This document shows positions 26,366-34,584 of a stretch of 64,000 nt of DNA, piece after piece (within the stretch, counting starts at the first letter, position 1; each line of letters opens with the position of its first letter). Location of the stretch: contig JAAXHJ010000023.1 of assembly GCA_012270965.1 (NCBI GenBank), positions 79,462 to 143,461 of the forward strand. Reading direction: 5' to 3'. The DNA comes from Candidatus Palauibacter poriticola. GTDB taxonomy: Bacteria; Gemmatimonadota; Gemmatimonadetes; Palauibacterales; Palauibacteraceae. The position numbers were made by a program, and so were the translations under genes. The notes under the pieces are model-generated. The model was not told the DNA's origin, did not search any database, and was given only the letters and a program-made list of their open reading frames with translations.

Positions 26366-27763
26366 TCAGAGCTGTTTCACTTCCTCCGTGATGCGGGCGA
26401 GGGCGTCGGCCGCGTCTCCGAAGAACATGCGGTTGTTGCGCAGATAGAAGAGCGGATTGTCGATGCCGGCGTACCCCACGGAGAGCGAGCGCTTGATGAC
26501 GATGCACGTCTTCGCCCGGTCCGTCTCGATGATCGGCATGCCGCCGATCGGGCTTGAGGGGTCGTCACGCGCGAGCGGGTTCACGACATCGTTCGCTCCC
26601 ACGACCACGGCGACGTCGATGTTCTCCATGTCCGGGTTCACGTCCTCGGGCTCGCAGAGCTGCTCGTAGGGCACGTTCGCCTCGGCGAGGAGGACGTTCA
26701 TGTGGCCGGGCATCCGCCCCGCCACCGGGTGTACGCAGTAGCGCACCGCGACGCCGCGCTCGGTCAGCAGGTCGGCGAGCTCGCGAATCCGGTGCTGCGC
26801 CTGCGCCACCGCGAGACCATAGCCGGGGACGAAGATGACCCGCGAGGCGTACCCCAGAACCATGGCGGAGTCCTCGGCCTCGATCGGCGTCGCGACCCGG
26901 TCGCCGTCCGCCGCGCGCCCCGCCGTCGCCGCCCCCGTGCCGAAGGCGCTGAACAGGACGTTCGCCAGCGAACGGTTCATCGCGCGGCACATGATGCCGG
27001 TGAGGATGAGTCCCGAGGCCCCGACCAGCGCGCCCGAGATGATGAGCGCGTTGTTCTCGAGCACGAACCCGGCGGAAGCCGCCGCGAGCCCCGAATAGGA
27101 GTTGAGCAGCGCCACCACGACCGGCATGTCGGCGCCCCCGATCGGGATGACGAACAGGATGCCGAGCACGAGCGCGGCCGCGATGAGACCCCAGTAGAAG
27201 AGGAGGTTCGACTCGAAGCCGATCAGATAGACGGCCAGACCCAGCGCGACGGCGAGGAGGAAGCCCGCGGAGAACTTCACGAGCGGGTTCGAGATCGCGT
27301 TGCCGGTCACGAACCCCTGCAGCTTCCCGAACGCGATCATGCTTCCGGAGAAGGTGACGGCGCCGATGAGCGTCCCGGCCATGATCGACACCCCCGAGTC
27401 GATGGCGAGCGTCTCCGCGCCACTCACGCGCAGGTATTCCCCGACTGCGACGAGACCGGAGGCGGCCCCGCCGAACCCGTTGAAGACCGCCACCATCTCC
27501 GGCATGGCGGTCATCTTCACGGTTCGGGCCATGATGGCGCCGATCAGTCCCCCCGCGGCGACGCCGGCGATGATCCAGGTGTAGTCCAGACCGCGCTCCA
27601 GCAGCGTCGCGATCACCGCGAGCAGCATGCCGACCGCGGCGAGGCGGTTGCCGCCGGCCGCCGTATCCGGATGGCTGAGCCGCTTGATCCCGAGGATGAA
27701 GAGAACGGCGGACGCCAGGTAGGCGAGCGGGATGATCGTCGTCAGTCCTCCCGAGATTTCCAT
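26366..27763 (-). CDS. pntB: NAD(P) transhydrogenase, beta subunit
   Basis: 465 residues. About nine hydrophobic segments (residues 5-290) form the proton channel of domain II, and the C-terminal domain III binds NADP(H): GYGLAVAQAQHRIRELADLL, HPVAGRMPGHMNVLLAEANV and VGYAGIDNPLFY are nearly invariant. It transfers hydride between NADH and NADP+ using the proton gradient. It starts 3 bp after the small alpha2 gene, so the subunits are made together. Length and motifs are complete. Confidence 0.97.
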   Translation of the reverse strand: MEISGGLTTIIPLAYLASAVLFILGIKRLSHPDTAAGGNRLAAVGMLLAVIATLLERGLDYTWIIAGVAAGGLIGAIMARTVKMTAMPEMVAVFNGFGGAASGLVAVGEYLRVSGAETLAIDSGVSIMAGTLIGAVTFSGSMIAFGKLQGFVTGNAISNPLVKFSAGFLLAVALGLAVYLIGFESNLLFYWGLIAAALVLGILFVIPIGGADMPVVVALLNSYSGLAAASAGFVLENNALIISGALVGASGLILTGIMCRAMNRSLANVLFSAFGTGAATAGRAADGDRVATPIEAEDSAMVLGYASRVIFVPGYGLAVAQAQHRIRELADLLTERGVAVRYCVHPVAGRMPGHMNVLLAEANVPYEQLCEPEDVNPDMENIDVAVVVGANDVVNPLARDDPSSPIGGMPIIETDRAKTCIVIKRSLSVGYAGIDNPLFYLRNNRMFFGDAADALARITEEVKQL

Positions 27764-27766
27764 CGC

Positions 27767-28060
27767 TCAGCTCGCGTCCCTGCTCTTGAACATCTGGAGC
27801 ATGCGGTCGGTGACGAGAAAGCCGCCCACGACGTTGATCGTGGCGAGGATCAGCGCCGCCAGCCCGATCCACCGCATGAGAACCGCGTCTCCGGCGCGTC
27901 CGATCACCAGCAGCGCGCCCACGATCGAGATGCCGGAGATCGCGTTGGATCCCGACATGAGGGGAGTGTGCAGGGTGGGCGGCACCTTCGTGATGAGTTC
28001 GAAGCCCACGAACATCGCGAGCACGAACACATACAGTCCGATCAGGAGCGTTCCTTCCAT
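27767..28060 (-). CDS. pntA2: NAD(P) transhydrogenase, alpha2 membrane subunit
   Basis: 97 residues with three hydrophobic helices, matching the membrane part that is fused to the end of E. coli PntA but split in many bacteria. PPTLHTPLMSGSNAISGISI is the family's conserved loop. It lies between the soluble alpha1 gene (103 bp upstream) and pntB (3 bp downstream), which makes a complete three-subunit enzyme. Confidence 0.95.
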   Translation of the reverse strand: MEGTLLIGLYVFVLAMFVGFELITKVPPTLHTPLMSGSNAISGISIVGALLVIGRAGDAVLMRWIGLAALILATINVVGGFLVTDRMLQMFKSRDAS

Positions 28061-28112
28061 CGGCTAGGCCTCGTCGTTGGGTTGCGCCCGGGGTCGACCG
28101 CCCCGGGCTCCG

Positions 28113-28150
28113 TCATCATGCGCGGTTCACGATCATCATGCGCGGTTTAC
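28113..28150. repeat. Tandem 19-nt repeat between transhydrogenase genes
   Basis: Two adjacent copies of TCATCATGCGCGGTTCACGA, the second with T for C in GGTTTAC. The function is unknown; it occupies a third of the 103-bp gap. Confidence 0.75.
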
Positions 28151-28163
28151 GGTCCGTCGCTCT

Positions 28164-29321
28164 TCACGCGCCGAAGCGGACCTCTCCCGCGTGCGTCACG
28201 CAGCAGGGCCCGATCACATCGTCCTCCAGATTCACCGCCACGCCCTCCTCTCCGATCATCGGCTTCACGAGCGCGGAGAGGTTGCGTCCGAGCAACTGGC
28301 TGGCGTGGTAGGGAAGCGAACCGGGCACGTTGAGCGGCGCGTGGATCGTCACGCCGCCCTCCACGACCGTCTCGCCGGGCGTCGACAGGGCACAGTTGCC
28401 TCCCGCCTCGCCGGCCAGATCGACGAGGACCGAGCCCGGCTTCATCCGGTCCACCGTCTCCTCGGTGATCAGCACGGGGGCGGGTCGGCCGGGCACGAGC
28501 GCGGTCGTGATGACGACATCCGCTCGAGCGACATGCCGCGCCAGCAACTCCCGCTGCCGCGCCTGCTCCGCCTCCTCGAGTTCCTTCGCGTAGCCGCCCT
28601 CGGTCTCCATGTCGTCCGCCGCGCCATCGTCGTCCGCCCCGCCATCATCGCGCGCCGCGCCCTCGTCGAGGTCCACGAACTTCGCCCCGAGGCTCTCGAT
28701 TTCCTCGCGTACGGCGGCGCGGATGTCGTAGCCCCAGGTGTCCGCGCCGAGCCGGCGGGCCGTCGCGATCGCTTGAAGACCGGCGACCCCGGCTCCCAAC
28801 ACGAGCACGCGCGCCGGGGAGAGCGTCCCCGCCGCCGTCATGAGGAGGGGGAAGATGCGTCCGAGCGAGTTCGCTCCGAGGAGGACGGCCTTGTACCCCG
28901 CCAAGTTGCTCTGCGACGAGAGGGCGTCCATCGATTGCGCGCGCGTGATCCTCGGCACCAGTTCCAGCGCGAGCGTCGTGACCCCGCACCCGGCGAGGCG
29001 CTCGATCAGCGCCGCGTTCTCGTGTGGACGGAGAAGGCAGGCGAGCACCGCCCCCCTCCGGAGTCCGTTCACCTCGGCATCGGAGGGCGGGGCGACCTTG
29101 AACACGACATCGGCTGCGCCCAGAAGCCGGCCGGGATCGGGGAAGATCTCCACGCCCACATCCTCGTAGGCCGCGTCGGGGAAGCCGGCCGCCCGTCCCG
29201 CTCCCGTCTCGATGGCGATCGAAACGTCATCCGAGAGCAGGCGCCTGGCCCCGTCCGGCGTGAGGGCGACCCGCGACTCCCCGGCGGCGGTCTCCCGCGG
29301 GACACAGATTCGAACGCTCAA
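28164..29321 (-). CDS. pntA1: NAD(P) transhydrogenase, alpha1 soluble subunit
   Basis: 385 residues. The N-terminal domain begins with RICVPRETAAGESRVALTPD. The NAD-binding site is VLVLGAGVAGLQAIATARRLGA, of which GAGVAG is the dinucleotide loop, and PGRPAPVLITEETVDRMKPG with the following SVLVDLA closes the fold. An acidic insert of three degenerate 18-nt repeats (about residues 219-236) lies after EIESLGAKFVDLDEG. Homologues have a short loop there, so it should not block catalysis. It is the first gene of the transhydrogenase operon; the 253-bp gap to the divergent gene at 29575 must hold its promoter. Confidence 0.96.
   Translation of the reverse strand: MSVRICVPRETAAGESRVALTPDGARRLLSDDVSIAIETGAGRAAGFPDAAYEDVGVEIFPDPGRLLGAADVVFKVAPPSDAEVNGLRRGAVLACLLRPHENAALIERLAGCGVTTLALELVPRITRAQSMDALSSQSNLAGYKAVLLGANSLGRIFPLLMTAAGTLSPARVLVLGAGVAGLQAIATARRLGADTWGYDIRAAVREEIESLGAKFVDLDEGAARDDGGADDDGAADDMETEGGYAKELEEAEQARQRELLARHVARADVVITTALVPGRPAPVLITEETVDRMKPGSVLVDLAGEAGGNCALSTPGETVVEGGVTIHAPLNVPGSLPYHASQLLGRNLSALVKPMIGEEGVAVNLEDDVIGPCCVTHAGEVRFGA
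28612..28665. repeat. Three 18-nt in-frame repeats in pntA1
   Basis: Units TCGTCCGCCGCGCCATCG, TCGTCCGCCCCGCCATCA and TCGCGCGCCGCGCCCTCG follow without gaps. On the coding strand they encode acidic hexapeptides (DDGxAD type) in the loop after the NAD-binding region. Confidence 0.8.
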
Positions 29322-29574
29322 GGGCGACTCCCATCATCCACGGTGTTGATCCACGGTCCGGCCGCGTGGGCGGCTGCGATCCGGGCGCGAATCTTGAGAG
29401 GTCAACCGTCTGGCGCAACGCGGGAACCTTCCGGTGAGACCGCCGCTGCCCCGGCGCGTTCGCGTCGATTGCGCGGGGGCGGCGTGGAGCGCCTATTCAT
29501 GCTGCCGGCGCGGACGCGAGAGATCCCGCCTGCGGGCGCCGTGCAGGGCGCCGCATTCCCGCCAAGGAGGAACC

Positions 29575-30138
29575 ATGTCACGCCGTTCGTTCGCCACCCT
29601 GGCAGCGCTGATCCCCGCCCTGTTGACCGCGGCCGCGCCGGACGCGGCCGCCCAGGACGCGATCGCCCTCGCCGTCGCGCCCATCCCCTCCGAGACGGAG
29701 CAGGCAACCGCGAAGGTCATCCGGAAGCAGGGGAACGAGTGGGTGATGCTGCGCGAGGGTGCCGGACCGTTCATCTGCATCGCGGACGACCCGGGTGCCG
29801 ACGGATTCCACTCCGCCTGCTACCACGAGTCGCTCGAGCCCTACATGGCGCGCGGCCGCGAACTCACGTCGCGGGGCGTCACGGGCCGGGAGAACGTCGA
29901 GACGCGAATGGCCGAGATCGAGGCGGGTACGCTGGAGATGCCGAGTTACGCCTTCCTGCACGCGATTTTCGCCGCCGATGGGTGGTCCGGCGACATGGAC
30001 GCCGTCCAGAGGCATCACTCCGTCATCTACACTCCCTTCGCGACGGCCGAGGACCTGGGCCTCCCCACGCGGGCAACGAGGGGCGCGTGGCTGATGGCGG
30101 GCGGCACGGCGAACTCGCACATCATGATCACGCCCTAG
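29575..30138 (+). CDS. Secreted protein of unknown function
   Basis: 187 residues from ATG 29575, preceded by an ideal AAGGAGGAACC site. The first 24 residues are a Sec signal, probably cleaved at PDAAA-QD. The mature part (WVMLREGAGPFICIADDPGA, FHSACYHESLEPYMARGREL) has two Cys that could form a disulphide. I do not recognise a named family. It is the first of four plus-strand genes ending at 36887 and lies 25 bp before the next one, so it may be cotranscribed with the CRTAC1-like pair. Confidence 0.82.
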   Translation: MSRRSFATLAALIPALLTAAAPDAAAQDAIALAVAPIPSETEQATAKVIRKQGNEWVMLREGAGPFICIADDPGADGFHSACYHESLEPYMARGRELTSRGVTGRENVETRMAEIEAGTLEMPSYAFLHAIFAADGWSGDMDAVQRHHSVIYTPFATAEDLGLPTRATRGAWLMAGGTANSHIMITP

Positions 30139-30163
30139 GCGATCCCGGAGCGTCGGACGAACG

Positions 30164-30853
30164 GTGGCCGAAGTCACGCGACACCAGCTGAGCGCACTGC
30201 TCCTCAGCGCCCTCCGGGAAAGGGGACTGGGCGCGCGGGACCTCTTCGAGGGCCGCCAGGAACCGCTCTCCTGGTTCTTCCGCGCCGTCGCCTACGACCA
30301 GTCCGAACTCGACATCCTCGAGTCCGGCGCGCTGGACGCCCTTCACGCGCCGTCGGCCATGGTCGAACTCGTCATCGACGAGATGGCGCTCGGACTCGCC
30401 AACATCGGCACCGGGGGGCTCGCAACCTACCTGGCCCTCCCCGCGTCGGATGTCCCGGGCCACGACGCCCCGGAACTGGAACTCGATGGCGAGGTGATGC
30501 TCGGATACGTCCATATCGACGTCGCGCCGCCCGCCCTCTGGCTCGACGAGCGGGAGTCGAATCCCTCGCGGAACGACGCCCTCGCGACCCGGCTCTCCAG
30601 GGTGGCGCAGGCGGTGGGAGCGGTCTCGGACACCGTCGAGGTGCATATCGAGGGCGCCCTCGACCCGGAACGCGGGTGGACCGATCCGACGGAAAACGTG
30701 CGCCCGGCCGGCGTGGCGGTCCACTTCACCTTCGACATTCCGCTCGTCGGCACGGGGAAACGGGAAATCGCCGCCATCTTCGCGCGCGCGGCGGAAGGGG
30801 CCGGCGACGCGGTGGAGGGGATGAGGTCCGTCTTCCGCGGAGACCACGAATAG
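30164..30853 (+). CDS. Conserved-looking protein of unknown function
   Basis: 229 residues from GTG 30164. No signal or membrane segment is apparent. The N-terminal third is helical (VTRHQLSALLLSALRERGLG), and the rest mixes strands and helices, including GYVHIDVAPPALWLDE and AVHFTFDIPLVGTGKREIAA. The family is not recognised. Codon use is like the neighbours. It ends within the presumed start of the FG-GAP gene, and the two are probably coupled. Confidence 0.7.
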   Translation: MAEVTRHQLSALLLSALRERGLGARDLFEGRQEPLSWFFRAVAYDQSELDILESGALDALHAPSAMVELVIDEMALGLANIGTGGLATYLALPASDVPGHDAPELELDGEVMLGYVHIDVAPPALWLDERESNPSRNDALATRLSRVAQAVGAVSDTVEVHIEGALDPERGWTDPTENVRPAGVAVHFTFDIPLVGTGKREIAAIFARAAEGAGDAVEGMRSVFRGDHE

Positions 30854-33800
30854 CCGCCCGCGGTAAAACCCGCTTCCGCCTTTTTCCCGCCGCAGCCTGC
30901 GCCGCCGGCCTCTTCGCCGCCTGCGATGCCTCCGCCCCGCCGGTCTCGATCGACTGGATCGAGGGGGTCGGAACCCGGGCGCGCCTCCTCTCGTTCCGGG
31001 GGGAGCCCGAAGGCGGCTTCACCTCGCTGGCGCCGCGGAGAACGGGCATCGAGGCGATCCCCACCGTCTCGCGGGAGGCGCGGCTCGCGAACCGCACCCT
31101 CATCCACGGCGTCGGCGTGGCGCTCGGGGATGTGGACGGAGATGGCTGGGCCGACCTCTACCTCTGCATGCTGGACCGGCCGAATGTCCTCTACCGCAAC
31201 GCGGGAGGCTGGCGCTTCGAGGACGTGACGGAGCGCTCCGGGGCCGGGCTCGGGGACCGGCTGTCGCGGGGCGCCGTCCTCGCGGATGCGGACGGCGACG
31301 GCGACCTGGACCTCTTCGTGGCCGTGCACGGGGGGACGAACGCGCTTCTCCTGAACGACGGGAGCGGAGTCTTCGAGGAAGTGGAGCCGGGGTTCGAGGG
31401 GGAATGGGGGAGCAGCACGCTCGCGCTCGCCGACATCGACGGGGACGGGGATCTCGACGCGTACTTCGCCAACTACAAGACGGTCCAGGGCGACGACCTC
31501 TTCAGCCCCGCGGAACGAAGCCCGCGCGAGATCGCCGAGCCCGTGGGCGACGAGTTCGTGATCGCGCCCCCGTTCGACGAGCACTACCGGATCGAGCGCG
31601 AGGGGGAGGCGGTGCTGCGCCTCGAACTCGCGGACCCCGACGAATTCTACCTGAACGATGGATCGGGCGGCTTCGCGCCGGTCGACCTCGAGGGCGGCGC
31701 CTTTCGGGACGCGGCTGGCGAGCCGATCTCCGGCGTCCCCCGCGACTGGGGGCTCGTCGCGCGCTTCTTCGACGCGGACGACGACGGGGACTCCGACCTT
31801 TTCGTCGCCAACGACCTGGGAAGCCCGGACGGGTTCTGGCTGAACGAGGGAGGCGTCTTCACGGCGGCGTCCGGACTCGCCTTCCGCACCGAGAGCACCT
31901 CCTCGATGGGGGTGGACTTCTCCGACATCGATGGAGATCGCGACACGGACTTCGTGACGACGGAGATGCTCTCGTTCGATCCGGTGAGGAGGCGGGAGCA
32001 GGTCGCCCTCGGTGCGGCCGGATGGACGCCCCCCGGCGGGCACGGGACGCGGATGTCGGCCGACCGGAACACCCTGCAGCTCAATCGGGGCGACGGGACC
32101 TGGGCCGAGACGGCGCGCGCCGGGGGGCTCGACGCCTCGGAGTGGACCTGGGGCGCGATGTTCCTCGACGTCGAACTCGACGGCTACGAGGATTTGTTGA
32201 TCACGAACGGACACGGATGGGATCCGCTCGACGGGGATACGCAGGAGGCGCTGCGGACGGGCCGCATCCGGGTGGACTGGCGCGAGGAACTCGGGGTGTT
32301 TCCGCCGCTCCGGCTGCGGAACCTCGCCTTCCGCAACCTTGGCGACGGCACCTTCGCCGACATGACCCGCGGCTGGGGATACGGGACGGAGCCGGACGTG
32401 AGCCACGGGATCGCGGCGGCGGACTTCGACCGCGACGGCGACCGGGACGTCGTGATCACGCGGCTGGACGAACCGCCCCTCCTCCTGCGGAACGATGCCG
32501 GGAGGGCGCGGGTCGCCCTGCGCGTACTGGGCGAGGGGGGGAACACGCAGGCGATCGGCGCGCGCGTCGTGCTCTCCGGAGCGCCGCCGGACCAGACGCG
32601 GCAGGTGACGTCGGGCGGCATGTACCTCTCCGGTTCGGATCCGGGGCTCACCTTTGCGATGGGCGATCGCGATGCGGCCGAAGCGACGATCACCTGGCCC
32701 TCGGGGCGGAGCCGGACCGTCCGGGTGCTCGCGAACCACGCCTACGAGGTGCGGCCGCCCCCGGATGGCGGGGCGGCGGGGGGCGGCCCGGAGAGTGTGG
32801 CCGACACGGGTGGCGATGCCGACATGGGCGCGGATGCCGGGACGGGGAGCCGCACGGCCCTCTTCCGCGACGCCGGGGCGATCGGGCGGCACGGCGAATC
32901 GGCCTTTGACGAGCTGGCCCGGCAGCCGCTCGTGCCGCTCGAGCTTTCCCGGGGCGGCCCGGGCGTGGCGTGGGTGGATGCGGACGCGGACGGCGACCCG
33001 GACCTGCTCGTCGGGGCGGGGGCGGGAGGCCGCGCCCAGCTCGCCGTCAACGAAGCCGGACGGCTGGCGGACCCCGTGCCCATCGGCGCCCCCGCCGTCG
33101 GCGACCACACGTCCATCATCGCGCTTCCCACGTCCGGCCGCCCGGTCATCATCGCGGGTGTCAGCTCTTGGGAGGCCCGCTCGCCCGCCGACCTCGACGC
33201 GATTCCGCCCCTCGCCCGCCTCGATGCGGGCCCCGCGCCGACCGTCCCGCCGACCCGCGACGCAACGGGGCCCCTGGCGGCCGCCGACGTCGACGGAGAC
33301 GGCGACCTCGACCTCTTCGCCGGCGCCCGCGCGACCCCCGGAGCCTACCCCCTGCCCGCCGACTCGAGACTGCTCCTCGCCGACGGCGCAGACTGGATCG
33401 TCGATCCGGAAGAGACGCTGCGGCAGATCGGCCTCGTCTCCGGCGCGGTGTTCTCCGATGTGGATGTCGATGGCGATTCCGACCTCGTCCTCGCGCTGGA
33501 GTGGGGACCCGTACGGCTTCTGGAGAACGACGGGGGACGCTTCAGCGACGCGACCGACGCCTGGGGTCTGGGCTCGCACACCGGCCGCTGGAACGGCATC
33601 GCGACGGGAGACTTCAACGCGGATGGCCACCCGGACTTGGTGGCGACCGCGTGGGGAACGAACACCGGGCGTTTCGCGAGCCCCGGCCGGCCGGCGGGCG
33701 CGGTCGCGTCCGACTTCGACGGGAACGGACTCGTCGACCTCATCGAGTTCGAGACCGGAGCGGACGGCGTCCAACGGCCCGTGCGCGACTATCTCACGCT

Positions 33801-34584
33801 CGGAACGACGCTCCCCTTCCTGCGGAGGGCGGCCCCCACCTTCGAGACCTTCGCCCGGAGTTCCGTCAACGACCTCCTCGGAGCCGGACGCACGGGACTC
33901 TACCGGACGAGCGCCGTCACACTGCTCCACACGGTTTTTCTCAATACCGGCGGCCGCTTCGAGCCGCGCCCGCTGCCGGCGACCGCCCAACTTGCCCCCG
34001 CCTTCGGCGTCGCGGTGGCGGACTTCGACCGGGATGGCCGCGAGGATCTCTTTCTGGCGCAGAACTACTTTGCCACGCCCCAGGGTCTTGGACGCCATGA
34101 CGCCGGTCGCGGAGCCGTGCTGCTCGGCGATGGGGCGGGCGGGTTCAGGGTCATCGAGGCGGCGCGAAGCGGGGTCGAAGTGTACGGGGATGCCCGGGCG
34201 GCCGCCGTGGCCGACTTCGACGCCGATGGGCGCTGGGACTTGGCCGTCGGGCAGAACGGAGCCGAGACCGTCATCTTTCGGGGGTGGGGCGGACCGCCGG
34301 GGCTGCGCGTTCGGCTCTCCCCGGGCGGGGCGTCTCCGGGTGCCGCCGGCGCGCGGCTGCGTCCGAGATACGCCGATGGAAGCGAGGGTCCCGCTCGCGA
34401 GGTTCAAGCTGGGAGCGGGTATTGGTCCTTCAACGGATCCGTGCAGGTGCTGGGGCGGGCGGCGGACATCCGGGCCGTGACGGTACGCTGGCCGGACGGC
34501 GTCGAGGAGACGTTCCCGGTCGAGGCGGGAGCGGCGCCGTCCGGCGCGCCGGAGATCACGCTGAGGAGAGGGGAAGGTTCATGA
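30850..34584 (+). CDS. FG-GAP/CRTAC1-type lipoprotein, 13 or so repeats, start unresolved
   Basis: About 1244 residues. A lipoprotein leader (RLFPAAACAAGLFAAC) precedes at least 13 calcium-binding-like FG-GAP repeats (DVDGDGWADL, DADGDGDLDL, DIDGDGDLDA, DFDRDGDRDV and so on), arranged in two propeller-sized halves. Each half ends in an ASPIC/UnbV-like beta domain (SGGMYLSGSDPGLTFAMG; GSGYWSFNGSVQVLG). A Gly/Asp-rich linker at about 32750-32850 joins the halves. No ATG, GTG or TTG lies in frame between the leader and GTG 30676, deep in the previous gene; I mark the ATA at 30850 only as the leader's beginning. The role is probably surface binding or assembly. The stop overlaps the next start (ATGA). 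Confidence 0.82.
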   Translation: MAARGKTRFRLFPAAACAAGLFAACDASAPPVSIDWIEGVGTRARLLSFRGEPEGGFTSLAPRRTGIEAIPTVSREARLANRTLIHGVGVALGDVDGDGWADLYLCMLDRPNVLYRNAGGWRFEDVTERSGAGLGDRLSRGAVLADADGDGDLDLFVAVHGGTNALLLNDGSGVFEEVEPGFEGEWGSSTLALADIDGDGDLDAYFANYKTVQGDDLFSPAERSPREIAEPVGDEFVIAPPFDEHYRIEREGEAVLRLELADPDEFYLNDGSGGFAPVDLEGGAFRDAAGEPISGVPRDWGLVARFFDADDDGDSDLFVANDLGSPDGFWLNEGGVFTAASGLAFRTESTSSMGVDFSDIDGDRDTDFVTTEMLSFDPVRRREQVALGAAGWTPPGGHGTRMSADRNTLQLNRGDGTWAETARAGGLDASEWTWGAMFLDVELDGYEDLLITNGHGWDPLDGDTQEALRTGRIRVDWREELGVFPPLRLRNLAFRNLGDGTFADMTRGWGYGTEPDVSHGIAAADFDRDGDRDVVITRLDEPPLLLRNDAGRARVALRVLGEGGNTQAIGARVVLSGAPPDQTRQVTSGGMYLSGSDPGLTFAMGDRDAAEATITWPSGRSRTVRVLANHAYEVRPPPDGGAAGGGPESVADTGGDADMGADAGTGSRTALFRDAGAIGRHGESAFDELARQPLVPLELSRGGPGVAWVDADADGDPDLLVGAGAGGRAQLAVNEAGRLADPVPIGAPAVGDHTSIIALPTSGRPVIIAGVSSWEARSPADLDAIPPLARLDAGPAPTVPPTRDATGPLAAADVDGDGDLDLFAGARATPGAYPLPADSRLLLADGADWIVDPEETLRQIGLVSGAVFSDVDVDGDSDLVLALEWGPVRLLENDGGRFSDATDAWGLGSHTGRWNGIATGDFNADGHPDLVATAWGTNTGRFASPGRPAGAVASDFDGNGLVDLIEFETGADGVQRPVRDYLTLGTTLPFLRRAAPTFETFARSSVNDLLGAGRTGLYRTSAVTLLHTVFLNTGGRFEPRPLPATAQLAPAFGVAVADFDRDGREDLFLAQNYFATPQGLGRHDAGRGAVLLGDGAGGFRVIEAARSGVEVYGDARAAAVADFDADGRWDLAVGQNGAETVIFRGWGGPPGLRVRLSPGGASPGAAGARLRPRYADGSEGPAREVQAGSGYWSFNGSVQVLGRAADIRAVTVRWPDGVEETFPVEAGAAPSGAPEITLRRGEGS

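Noticed and set aside
30427-34407. 1326-codon minus-strand frame opposite the FG-GAP gene
   Set aside because: The plus strand has clear repeated calcium-binding motifs and the minus reading has none.
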